Shown here in pieces: positions 25,412 through 33,494 of a stretch of 64,000 bases of DNA (position 1 is its first letter; every line of letters begins with the position of its first letter). Below the pieces are notes generated by a model, which saw only the letters and a list, made by a program, of their open reading frames with translations, was not told where the DNA came from and did no database searches. The position numbers and the translations under genes were made by a program. This DNA comes from Onstottus_B arcticum. GTDB taxonomy: Bacteria; Acidobacteriota; Blastocatellia; UBA7656. The stretch spans positions 16,338 to 80,337 of the forward strand of contig JBBPIE010000032.1 in the NCBI GenBank assembly GCA_038040485.1. The letters run 5' to 3'.

Positions 25412-26374
25412 TCATCCCGACTGCTCATCCCAAAACCGCTCGCTTAGGTACTTGTCTCCGGCATCTGGAAACACCGTCACGATCACCCCTGATTCAATCT
25501 TGCCCGCGACTTTCAACGCGCAAGCCAGCGCCGCGCCCGACGATACTCCGACCAACAATCCTTCGCTCCGTCCGAGCTTGCGAGTGTGCTCGTGCGCTTC
25601 CTCGGTGCCGATCTCGTAGTCCTCATCCGCAAGCGTAGAATCGTAAATCCCCGGCACAATAGCCGTCTCCATGTGCTTCAAGCCCTCGAGCCCGTGAAAC
25701 GGAGAGTCGGGTTGAAACGCGATCATTTTGATGGCAGGATTCAGCTCCTTCAGACGACGGCCTGTTCCAACAAACGTGCCGCTCGTTCCCAGCCCCGCGA
25801 TGAAATGAGTGATTCGCCCCGCGGTCTGCTCCCAGATTTCGTTCGCAGTAGTCTCGTAGTGCGCGCGCCAGTTCGCAGGATTGTTGTACTGATCGGGATA
25901 AAAGTAGAGATCAGGATTGTCGGCGTAAAGCTTGCGAGCTTCCCTAATCGCACCGTCGGAGCCTTCAAGCGGACTCGTCAACACAAGCTCCGCGCCATAG
26001 CTCTTGAGAATTCGCTTGCGTTCTTCGCTCGCGTTCTGCGGCAGCGCGAGCCTCACTCGATACCCGCGCGCAGCTCCTATCCACGCATAAGCGATGCCTG
26101 TGTTTCCGCTCGTCGCGTCGAGGATAATCTTGTCGCGGATGAGCCGTCCTGTTCGTTCACCATCGAGAATCATGCTCAAGGCTGGCCGGTCTTTCACCGA
26201 ACCTCCCGGGTTGAACCACTCGGCCTTTGCGTAGATTTCGACGCGGCTTGATTGCGGGACGACGTTGCGAAGCCGAAGTAACGGCGTGTTGCCAACAATC
26301 TCCCAAGCTTCGAGCGGCTCGTGAAACCTGCGCGCTCGAATGCTCGAATTGTCTGTGATTGCCTTCGGGTCCAT
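25412..26374 (-). CDS. cysM: PLP-dependent cysteine synthase (CysM/CysK family)
   Basis: A 320-residue fold-type II PLP enzyme. The PLP lysine is Lys61 in NPGGSVKDRPAL; the phosphate loop is TSGNTGIAYAW; GLGTSGTFVGTGRRLKE is the second cofactor loop. These enzymes make cysteine from O-acetylserine or O-phosphoserine. The gene heads a minus-strand run that also encodes a JAMM protease and a sulfur-carrier/E1/rhodanese fusion, so a CysO-dependent CysM is the best reading. Specificity cannot be fixed without comparing the substrate-binding residues. The ATG is at 26374. Confidence 0.9.
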   Translation of the reverse strand: MDPKAITDNSSIRARRFHEPLEAWEIVGNTPLLRLRNVVPQSSRVEIYAKAEWFNPGGSVKDRPALSMILDGERTGRLIRDKIILDATSGNTGIAYAWIGAARGYRVRLALPQNASEERKRILKSYGAELVLTSPLEGSDGAIREARKLYADNPDLYFYPDQYNNPANWRAHYETTANEIWEQTAGRITHFIAGLGTSGTFVGTGRRLKELNPAIKMIAFQPDSPFHGLEGLKHMETAIVPGIYDSTLADEDYEIGTEEAHEHTRKLGRSEGLLVGVSSGAALACALKVAGKIESGVIVTVFPDAGDKYLSERFWDEQSG

Positions 26375-26448
26375 CGGTTGACGTTGAGAATAGCATCGCG
26401 ATTTCTCAAACTCAAATTTTAGGAATTGCGAGTTGTTCGATTCGAGTC

Positions 26449-26552
26449 AGTCTCTGCGAAAACCTCCGCGTCTCCGCGTCTCTGCGGTTAGTAGACGCCG
26501 CAACACCAACTAACCGCAGAGACGCGGAGACGCTGAGGTTTTCGCAGAGACT
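26449..26552. repeat. Palindromic repeat, GTCTCTGCGGTTAG family, copy A
   Basis: Arms of about 44 bases: AGTCTCTGCGAAAACCTC at the left end is exactly inverted at the right end, and CGTCTCTGCGGTTAG faces CTAACCGCAGAGACGCG across a short loop. It lies between the divergent cysM and Uma2 genes. Relatives occur at 35043-35160, 43554-43640 and 47671-47787. Confidence 0.8.
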
Positions 26553-26658
26553 TGAATACAGGCCCGCGAGTGCGCTTCGTGCGCAGCTGCAGCCTGTGAT
26601 GTATAATCGCGACCGGACCAGGGGCAATCGAATCACATTCAGTGAACGAGAGGCTTTC

Positions 26659-27210
26659 ATGAGCACCAGAGTCGAAGCAACCGTCGAAGATCTCTACCAC
26701 GTACCGGAAGACGGGAAAGCCGAAATCGTGAATGGAGAACTTGTCCTTATGAGTCCAACAGGAGACCTGCCAGGCAGCGCGGGCGGAGAGATATTCGTCA
26801 GCCTGCACCAATTCGCTCGCGAGACAAACTTTGGTCGCGCATATGGCGACAATGTGGGCTTTATCGTCGACCTGCCCAACCGCAAGTCGTTCAGCCCCGA
26901 TGCGTCGTTTTACATTGGGCCGAGAAACGCCGGCAACTTCCTCGAAGGCGCGCCGATCTTCGCGGTCGAGGTGCGAAGCAAGGGGGACTACGGTCCTCGA
27001 GCCGAACAAAAGATGGCGTCAAAGCGCGCGGACTATTTTGCCGCCGGTACACTAGTCGTCTGGGACGTCGATGTCTTGAAAGCCGAGGTCGTCCGGAAGT
27101 ACGCCGCTGACCATCCGGATCAGCCGATCGTGTTCGGACGCGGCGAACTGGCCGATGCCGAACCTGCCTTGCCTGGTTGGAAGATGAAGGTTGATGATCT
27201 GTTCCTATGA
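26659..27210 (+). CDS. Uma2-family (DUF820) putative endonuclease, second gene
   Basis: A 183-residue Uma2 protein (TVEDLYHVPEDGKAEIVNGE, YGDNVGFIVDL, SFSPDASFYIG, FAVEVRSKGDYG). It is only distantly similar to the one at 19546. The ATG at 26659 follows GAGAGG by 7 bases; a longer upstream frame runs through the palindrome at 26449 and is rejected. A TATAAT at 26602-26607 could be its -10 box, with no clear -35. Confidence 0.88.
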   Translation: MSTRVEATVEDLYHVPEDGKAEIVNGELVLMSPTGDLPGSAGGEIFVSLHQFARETNFGRAYGDNVGFIVDLPNRKSFSPDASFYIGPRNAGNFLEGAPIFAVEVRSKGDYGPRAEQKMASKRADYFAAGTLVVWDVDVLKAEVVRKYAADHPDQPIVFGRGELADAEPALPGWKMKVDDLFL

Positions 27211-27276
27211 GCGATAACTCGCTCGGGTAATTCACACGTGATGCATGGTGCTCACGGATCACGCATCACGAATCAA

Positions 27277-27360
27277 TGTCGGGGGAGCTTCATAACGAGG
27301 CTGAGAGTCCCGCTCGGGAGACCCCTTGAACCTGATACGGATAATGCCGTCGAAGGGAGA
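27277..27360 (+). promoter_or_regulatory. TPP riboswitch (THI element)
   Basis: The conserved order is present: GGGGGAGC, GCTGAGAG, ACCCCTTGAACCTGAT, CGGATAATGCCG and a closing GAAGGGAG. It ends a few bases before the thiC start, and the closing GAAGGGAG doubles as the thiC ribosome site. Thiamine pyrophosphate binding should therefore hide that site and repress translation. Confidence 0.97.
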
Positions 27361-27364
27361 AACA

Positions 27365-29281
27365 ATGACTACACCAAAGAATCCAGAACCACACACCGAA
27401 AGCACGTTTCAGTTTCCAAACTCAACTCGAATCTTCGTCGAAGGCGCCAGCCCGGACATTCGCGTTCCCATGCGCGTCGTACACTTGAACATCACGAGAG
27501 GGATGAACGGCTCGGTTGAAGAGAACGCACCGGTTCGCGTTTACGACACGACCGGGCCCTGGGGCGATCCCGAAGCTCGATGCAGTGTGCACGACGGCGT
27601 GCCCGCGCTTCGCCGCGACTGGATAGTCGCGCGCGGCGACGTCGAAGAGTACGAGGGCCGCAAGATCGAGCCACAGGACGACGGCTACCTGACTGAAGGC
27701 GCGCGTGAGTACGCGCTCAGCAAAGACAAGGGCCGGCTCGATCCATTCCCCGGTTTGAAGCGGCTGCCGCTTAGAGCTAAACCCGGGCGAAACGTCACTC
27801 AGATGCACTACGCGAGGCGCGGAATTATGACTCCCGAGATGGAGTTCATCGCGATTCGCGAAAACCTCGGACGCGAAGCGGCGTTTGCAACGGCCACAAA
27901 CGGAGATCGAAGCGCTCTGGGCTTTCAGCACTCTGGTGAGAGCTTCGGGGCAAAGATTCCTCGGCACGTGACGCCCGAATTCGTCCGCGATGAAGTAGCT
28001 CGCGGCCGCGCGATCATTCCCGCAAACATCAATCACCCCGAAACCGAGCCGATGATCATAGGCCGCAACTTCCTGGTGAAGATCAACGCAAACATCGGCA
28101 ACTCGGCCGTCGCGTCTTCGATCGAAGAAGAAGTCGAGAAGATGCGCTGGTCCATCAAGTGGGGCTCGGACACAGTGATGGACCTGTCCACGGGCAAGAA
28201 CATTCACGAAACTCGCGAGTGGATCATTCGGAACTCGCCCGTGCCAATCGGCACCGTGCCCATTTATCAGGCGCTCGAGAAAGTCGGCGGTAAAGCTGAA
28301 GAGCTGACCTGGGAAATCTATCGCGACACGCTAATCGAGCAAGCCGAGCAGGGCGTCGACTACTTCACAATTCACGCCGGCGTGTTGCTGCGTTACATCC
28401 CGATGACCGCGAGACGAACAACCGGGATCGTCTCGCGAGGCGGTTCGATTATGGCCAAGTGGTGTCTTGCTCATCACGAAGAGAGTTTTCTTTACACCCG
28501 CTTCCGCGACATCTGCGAGATCATGCGCGCGTACGACGTTTCATTCAGCCTCGGCGACGGTTTGCGGCCCGGCTCGATAGCGGACGCAAACGACGAAGCC
28601 CAGTTTGCGGAGTTAGACACGCTCGGCGAGTTGACCCAAATCGCCTGGGAGTCGGACTGCCAGGTGATGATCGAAGGTCCCGGGCACGTACCGATGCACC
28701 TGATCAAGGAGAACGTCGATCGCCAGCTCGAAGTCTGCGGCGAAGCGCCATTTTACACGCTCGGTCCGCTGGTGACCGACATCGCGCCCGGCTACGATCA
28801 CATCACAAGCGCGATCGGTGCGGCGATGATCGGCTGGTTCGGCACCGCGATGCTCTGCTACGTCACGCCAAAGGAGCATCTCGGCTTGCCGGACAAGCAA
28901 GACGTGAAAGACGGGGTGATCGCTTACAAGATCGCGGCTCACGCCGCGGACCTGGCGAAGGGACACCCGGGCGCGCAGCTCCAGGACAATGCGCTCTCCA
29001 AGGCCCGATTCGAGTTTAGATGGGAAGATCAATTCAACCTGGCGCTCGACCCGGAGCTTGCGCGCGAGTATCACGACGAGACGCTGCCGCAGGAAGGGGC
29101 CAAGCTCGCGCACTTCTGTTCGATGTGCGGCCCGCACTTCTGTTCGATGAAGATCACGCAGGAGGTGAGGGAGTACGCGGCACTGCACAGCTTGAACGAA
29201 GTGGTTGCAATTGAAAGCGGCTTGAAGGAAAAGGCTGATGAGTTCAAGCGGGCCGGCGCACAGATCTATACAAAGGCGTAA
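27365..29281 (+). CDS. thiC: Phosphomethylpyrimidine synthase ThiC
   Basis: A 638-residue radical-SAM enzyme that converts aminoimidazole ribotide to the HMP phosphate of thiamine. The C-terminal cluster motif CxxCxxxxC is at Cys585, Cys588 and Cys593 (CSMCGPHFC). Other family blocks are MHYARRGIMTPEMEF, EGPGHVPMHLI and PLVTDIAPGYDH. The ATG at 27365, just after the riboswitch, is used. No other thiamine gene is in the window. Confidence 0.98.
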   Translation: MTTPKNPEPHTESTFQFPNSTRIFVEGASPDIRVPMRVVHLNITRGMNGSVEENAPVRVYDTTGPWGDPEARCSVHDGVPALRRDWIVARGDVEEYEGRKIEPQDDGYLTEGAREYALSKDKGRLDPFPGLKRLPLRAKPGRNVTQMHYARRGIMTPEMEFIAIRENLGREAAFATATNGDRSALGFQHSGESFGAKIPRHVTPEFVRDEVARGRAIIPANINHPETEPMIIGRNFLVKINANIGNSAVASSIEEEVEKMRWSIKWGSDTVMDLSTGKNIHETREWIIRNSPVPIGTVPIYQALEKVGGKAEELTWEIYRDTLIEQAEQGVDYFTIHAGVLLRYIPMTARRTTGIVSRGGSIMAKWCLAHHEESFLYTRFRDICEIMRAYDVSFSLGDGLRPGSIADANDEAQFAELDTLGELTQIAWESDCQVMIEGPGHVPMHLIKENVDRQLEVCGEAPFYTLGPLVTDIAPGYDHITSAIGAAMIGWFGTAMLCYVTPKEHLGLPDKQDVKDGVIAYKIAAHAADLAKGHPGAQLQDNALSKARFEFRWEDQFNLALDPELAREYHDETLPQEGAKLAHFCSMCGPHFCSMKITQEVREYAALHSLNEVVAIESGLKEKADEFKRAGAQIYTKA

Positions 29282-29399
29282 CACTATTGAGCCAGTTCAA
29301 TTCTTCGAATGAGACCTGGAGCTGCGGCCGGTCGCAACATGTATCCCTCCCGAGCCAGAGCTGTTGTTCGAGCGGCACTCAGAGAGGTATCCTTCGCAC

Positions 29400-29621
29400 A
29401 TGGCCACAATAGTTGAGGTAGAGAAACTCGCACTCAGCCTGCCCGAGAAGGAACGAGCGACTCTGGCGGCGAATCTTCTTGGATCTCTTCCCGGCGTTTT
29501 GTTCGACGAAGATGAAGGCGTTGCCGAAGCGCTGCGGCGCGATTCGGAGATTGATGCGAATCCCGATCAGATTATTTCTCTGGCGCAGTTAGATGCTCAA
29601 ATCCAGAGCCGGCGTAGCTGA
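29400..29621 (+). CDS. Addiction-module antitoxin (TIGR02574-like)
   Basis: A 73-residue helical protein (VEKLALSLPEKERATLAANLLGS) of the putative addiction module component family, which pairs with RelE/ParE toxins. The ATG at 29400 is used; a short upstream frame extension is unlikely. Its TGA stop overlaps the toxin ATG (TGATG), as is usual for these pairs. Confidence 0.82.
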   Translation: MATIVEVEKLALSLPEKERATLAANLLGSLPGVLFDEDEGVAEALRRDSEIDANPDQIISLAQLDAQIQSRRS

Positions 29622-29923
29622 TGCGCCTGGAATTCCACAAGCAGGTTGCTTTAGATATCTCGCGCATCATGGACTACTACGAGAATGTGGCAGGGCCGGA
29701 GCTCGCGGACGAGTTCTACGCGGAGCTGCAATTCTTCTTCCAAAAAGCAGCCGGCTCTCCTGAATCTTATAGCGTTCGAGAGCTCGGCCTCAGGCGCGTG
29801 AATCTCAGGAGATTCCCTTACGATTTTCTCTTTCGGATAGTTGAGGACTGCGTGACGAGTATTAGTCGTTCGTCATCACAAGAAGCGACCGTCACTCGGA
29901 ATTCATCGACGTTAGGAGACTAG
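29621..29923 (+). pseudogene. RelE/ParE-family toxin, frameshifted near the C-terminus
   Basis: The first 80 residues are a normal ParE-like toxin (FHKQVALDISRIMDYYENVA, RRVNLRRFPYDFLFRIVEDC). The frame then reads VTSISRSSSQEAT, unlike the family. Skipping the A in GTGACGAG (near 29853) restores the expected VLVVRHHKKRPSLGIHRR and a TAG ending at 29915. So a one-base insertion, either real or a sequencing error, has replaced the conserved C-terminal strand that carries catalytic residues in RelE/ParE proteins. Confidence 0.75.
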
Positions 29924-29928
29924 ACGAC

Positions 29929-30516
29929 GTGCTAGCAAACAGATTTCAGGACGACAACTACCTGGTTCGCCGCAAGGTACTTAAGCTGTTTGGCGGCGCG
30001 TTTCACGTTTACGACGCGAGCGGAAACGTGGTGCTGTTCGCCAACATGAAGGCGTTCAAGCTCAAGGAGGACATCCGGCTCTACGCGAGCGAGGATATGC
30101 AGACCGAGTTGCTGGTGATCACGGCTCGGAGAGTGCTCGACATATCTTCGGAGTACGACGTTACGGACTCTCAGACAGGGCAGAAGGTCGGTGTGTTAAA
30201 GCGAAAGGGCTTGAAATCAATGATCCGCGACGAGTGGATCCTTATGGACTCGCTGGATCAGCCGATTGGCTCGATCCGTGAGGACAGCACGGCAATGGCG
30301 CTGATCAGACGCTTTATCCCGTTCGCGAACCTGATTCCCCAGCAGTACAACGGCGAGGTGCGCGGCATTCCGGTTTGCAGCTTCAAACAGAATGTGAATC
30401 CCTTCGTGATGAAAATATCGCTCGACTTCTCAGCCGACGTGAACCGCCTGCTAGACCGAAGGCTGGGACTGGCCGCAGCCGTATTGCTTTGCGCCATCGA
30501 GGGCAAGCAGCACTAG
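29929..30516 (+). CDS. LURP-one-related (tubby-like) protein
   Basis: A 195-residue beta-rich protein. FHVYDASGNVVLFANMKAF, LDISSEYDVTDSQTGQKVG and SLDFSADVNRLLDRRLGLAA fit the LURP-one-related/scramblase-like fold (PF04525). The final helix is hydrophobic and may contact membranes. The function of bacterial members is unknown. The GTG start at 29929 follows GGAG by about 11 bases and begins six bases after the toxin stop. Confidence 0.7.
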   Translation: MLANRFQDDNYLVRRKVLKLFGGAFHVYDASGNVVLFANMKAFKLKEDIRLYASEDMQTELLVITARRVLDISSEYDVTDSQTGQKVGVLKRKGLKSMIRDEWILMDSLDQPIGSIREDSTAMALIRRFIPFANLIPQQYNGEVRGIPVCSFKQNVNPFVMKISLDFSADVNRLLDRRLGLAAAVLLCAIEGKQH

Positions 30517-30585
30517 ATGATTCGCCGCCGCCTCGCATAGTTTGTTCAAATGGGCTCAGAGCTTTATTCAAAGAGTTAAGCTACG

Positions 30586-30822
30586 ATGAAGAAGATCTCC
30601 GCTGAGCAACTGGTGGGTGAGGAAGTGGCCGCGTGGTACGCTCTGACTCCGTTGGAGCGTTGGCGAGAGTCCGCGAAGCTCTGGGAAGTGTTCCTGTCGT
30701 TTGGAGGCTCGCTTGATCCCGAACCCGATACACAAAGTCCTTTTTTCGATGCAGAAGCACCGAGTTCGCGTCCTGTTGATGGGCGGTCAGGCCTGCGTGT
30801 TGTACGGCGCGGCGGAGTTTAG
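30586..30822 (+). CDS. Small protein paired with a nucleotidyltransferase
   Basis: A 78-residue protein (TPLERWRESAKLWEVFLS, GGSLDPEPDTQSPFF, GRSGLRVVRRGGV). I recall the DPEPDTQSPFF and LRVVRR-GGV features from a small uncharacterised family that travels with nucleotidyltransferase genes. The family features continue to the stop at 30822, so this is a complete gene even though a second frame begins inside it. Confidence 0.65.
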   Translation: MKKISAEQLVGEEVAAWYALTPLERWRESAKLWEVFLSFGGSLDPEPDTQSPFFDAEAPSSRPVDGRSGLRVVRRGGV

Positions 30823-31468
30823 CCGTGACGTGGACTTTGCCATCGTCGCGAGTCCGGCAAACTTGTCCAGGCTGCGCGAGGCATTGGAAGAACTCAGAGC
30901 CGAAGTCATCGCCGTTCCGCCTTTTGAATTGAAGCATCTGCGCAAGGGTCACGCGATTCATTTCCGCTGCTTCGCTCCGGAAGCTGCCGGACTGAGGATC
31001 GATGTTATGACAAAGATGCGCGGCGTGGATCCTTTTCCAAAACTATGGCAGCGGCGCGTGTCGGTGCAGGCGGCAGACGACGTGTCCTACCAACTGATGT
31101 CGCTGCCCGATCTTGTAAAGGCCAAGAAGACTCAACGCGACAAAGATTGGCCGATGATTCGCCGCCTTCTCGAATCCGACTATTTCGAGCATCGCGAAGA
31201 ACCGAAGCCGCGACACCTAACCTTCTGGTTTCTTGAGCTACGGACGCCCGAGCTTCTGGTTGAGATTGCGTCAGAGCATCCTGATCGTTGCCGGGAACTT
31301 GTCAAACAACGTTCGCTGCTCAAGTTCGCCGCATCAAGAAGCGAGACGGCTCTGATCGAAGCCCTGTCGGCGGAAGAGAAAGCCGAGCGGGCAGCTGATC
31401 GTCAGTACTGGAAGCCCTTGAAAGCTGAGTTGGAACAACTGCGCCACGCCCTTTTGCGGCGCGGGTGA
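30713..31468 (+). CDS. MNT/AbiEii-type nucleotidyltransferase
   Basis: About 251 residues. The N-terminal domain has the nucleotidyltransferase signature VLLMGGQACVLYGAAEFSRD followed by VDF (the DxD pair). The C-terminal half is charged and helical. The TTG at 30713 is chosen because GGAGG lies 5 bases before it; an ATG at 30749 is the alternative. With the TTG start the gene overlaps the small gene before it by 110 bases in another frame. Such enzymes act as nucleotidylating toxins or antitoxins, or modify tRNA; the target here is unknown. Confidence 0.78.
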   Translation: MIPNPIHKVLFSMQKHRVRVLLMGGQACVLYGAAEFSRDVDFAIVASPANLSRLREALEELRAEVIAVPPFELKHLRKGHAIHFRCFAPEAAGLRIDVMTKMRGVDPFPKLWQRRVSVQAADDVSYQLMSLPDLVKAKKTQRDKDWPMIRRLLESDYFEHREEPKPRHLTFWFLELRTPELLVEIASEHPDRCRELVKQRSLLKFAASRSETALIEALSAEEKAERAADRQYWKPLKAELEQLRHALLRRG

Positions 31469-31594
31469 CAAGCGGCACGGCAACCGGCTCAGACCTAGCA
31501 CTCTCAGTTGTTCCAAGTGGTATTTTGACACAAGCGGATAGCGGTGCTACGCTGAGCCGCCCCAAAAAAACGCTCCTTATCAAGAGACGCGATA

Positions 31595-32743
31595 ATGCGG
31601 GTAGAAGAAGTCCACTTCAACCACGACAACAATTCCGCGACGTCGGATGCGCTGAACATCCGCAAGAACGCTAAGGGCGACAGCATCGAGGCGCCGGAGT
31701 GGAAGCGCGGATTGCCTGCCCAACCCGCGGCGTATGCGGCGGCGGCCTTGGGAGCGCAAGTAACCATCAAGGCAAGGTTTTCTTCAGGGCCGGCCAATGA
31801 AGCCCGGAAGATTCGAGCCGTTGACGCATGGGCTCCGGCGAACCCGAGGGGTTGCCTTGGTTGGATCATCTCCTTGATCGCGCTCTTGATCCGATCTTTG
31901 TTTGGCAACGTGCTTGGAGACACCGATGAGCAGACCGTAGCGTTCGACCGCATTGGGAATTCGGGATTGGTGACGTTCGATTTAGTCAATCACAAGCTCA
32001 AGACATCAGGCGTGGGAATTCGGACGACTGAGTGGAAGTGGCAAGCATTCGAGAACGGATCATGGCAGAACTTCGACACAACTCAGCACAAGGTGTACCT
32101 GGTGCTCGATGTCCCAAGTGGCCCGTGGGAACAGGACCCGACGGGCAACAACACTCAGCTTCCGTGGACCGATGCGCTCGACAAGGCTTGCGTGTGGGCG
32201 CTTGGCGCAACGACGCTCGATGAGGCAGCCGAACGCATCACGATAGCCGTGAACACTCAGCCGAATCAGACCTACACAGGATCAACTAGCTTCGGGACGT
32301 TTTCGACGTATCACTTGACATCCTATCTAAACCAACTGGACACCGGCTCACCCTTTAATCTCAATTGCACAGACTGCGCCGATGCGGTCACCACGCTATC
32401 AAACCTTCTGGGTTGCGATCTGTTCGAGGGACGCTTTACCAATTTGACGACGCGCAAGTTTCTTCAACTAGGCGGCAATCCGGCAGTTGAAGCGGACTGG
32501 GTGTCGATGGGCTGGAGCTACCACGAGATATGCTGGCTCCACGAGATGGGACAAAACGAATTGATCTATGATGCCTGTGTGCAGGTCGATATGGACGACA
32601 CCTACGCTGATCCGGTACACGTAGCGAAACATCCGGTGAAGATGCGCTTTGGCATGAATGAACCCGACGACTATCGCCACCGGCTGGTCGCAACGGGCAA
32701 GGCGACCGTGCAAAACCATCCGATACGTCGTAGCGTGGACTGA
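31595..32743 (+). CDS. Hypothetical protein, possible cysteine-peptidase-like fold
   Basis: A 382-residue protein I do not recognise. A hydrophobic segment lies near residues 88-104 (GCLGWIISLIALLIRSLFG). Later a Cys-rich NCTDCADAVTTLSNLLGC is followed by GWSYHEICWLHE, a Cys/His arrangement that recalls transglutaminase-like or papain-like folds, but the match is by eye only. It lies 9 bases upstream of the next gene with GGAGG between, so the two are co-expressed. Confidence 0.65.
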   Translation: MRVEEVHFNHDNNSATSDALNIRKNAKGDSIEAPEWKRGLPAQPAAYAAAALGAQVTIKARFSSGPANEARKIRAVDAWAPANPRGCLGWIISLIALLIRSLFGNVLGDTDEQTVAFDRIGNSGLVTFDLVNHKLKTSGVGIRTTEWKWQAFENGSWQNFDTTQHKVYLVLDVPSGPWEQDPTGNNTQLPWTDALDKACVWALGATTLDEAAERITIAVNTQPNQTYTGSTSFGTFSTYHLTSYLNQLDTGSPFNLNCTDCADAVTTLSNLLGCDLFEGRFTNLTTRKFLQLGGNPAVEADWVSMGWSYHEICWLHEMGQNELIYDACVQVDMDDTYADPVHVAKHPVKMRFGMNEPDDYRHRLVATGKATVQNHPIRRSVD

Positions 32744-32752
32744 GGAGGCCCT

Positions 32753-33487
32753 ATGGCGGACGAAACAATTCGCGAGCGCTATGGGTTCGATGAAATCCTG
32801 CAACGGATTCCGGCCAACCGCGGTGAGTTCTTTGTCGAGTTTGTGCCGTGGCCCGAAGACCTGGACGGCTGGAGACGCTCGGCGCGCGAGAGATTCGTCG
32901 AATCGGGCAATCGAGTGTTGTTGCGAACCATCTGGGACAACACCGAAGACCACGACTCGCGCGTCCTGATAGACGTGGTGGAATGCGATTCGGCCGCCGA
33001 CGCAGTTGAAGCGCTGGCCGACATACTCGAAGGAAATCAACTTGCTGAAGTGCCCAAGGGTCCGCCAACACTGGGGCTCGCATCATTTCAGCACCCCGAG
33101 TCCGTTCCGCCGGCGGTTTTCTTTGCGCGGGGGAATCTCGCGGTCACGGTGGCGAGCTTCGGGCGAAGGCCAGTGGATGTATCCAGTGTCGCGCGTCGAT
33201 TGGAGGAAAGGTTGAGCGAACGTCCATCGGGTCTGCTGCAATCGCTTCCGCTCGCGGCCGGGCTCCAGGGAAGAGTTGGAGAGGATGTCCCGCTTCGCTT
33301 CGCTGGGCCGCTGCGAAAAAACGAGGACTGGTATCTGAAGTTCTTTGCAACTGGCGGGACCATTGCCAGGCGTGGTGGCCAATTGGTAGCGCGCTCAACG
33401 GAGGCCGGCACGATCGACGTCGAGGCATTCCTTGTAGAACCGGGCCGCGAGGCTCAAGTCGGCACATCGCGGATCACGATCCAGTGA
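32753..33487 (+). CDS. Hypothetical protein, second gene of the unknown operon
   Basis: A 244-residue soluble protein of unknown family (RYGFDEILQRIPANRGEF, DNTEDHDSRVLIDVVECD, FFARGNLAVTVASFGRRP). It has no signal peptide and no membrane helix. A strong GGAGG precedes the ATG. It follows the 382-residue protein by 9 bases and the cobalamin-binding gene by 7 bases in the other direction. A role as partner or chaperone of the upstream protein is only a guess. Confidence 0.65.
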   Translation: MADETIRERYGFDEILQRIPANRGEFFVEFVPWPEDLDGWRRSARERFVESGNRVLLRTIWDNTEDHDSRVLIDVVECDSAADAVEALADILEGNQLAEVPKGPPTLGLASFQHPESVPPAVFFARGNLAVTVASFGRRPVDVSSVARRLEERLSERPSGLLQSLPLAAGLQGRVGEDVPLRFAGPLRKNEDWYLKFFATGGTIARRGGQLVARSTEAGTIDVEAFLVEPGREAQVGTSRITIQ

Positions 33488-33494
33488 GAAAATA

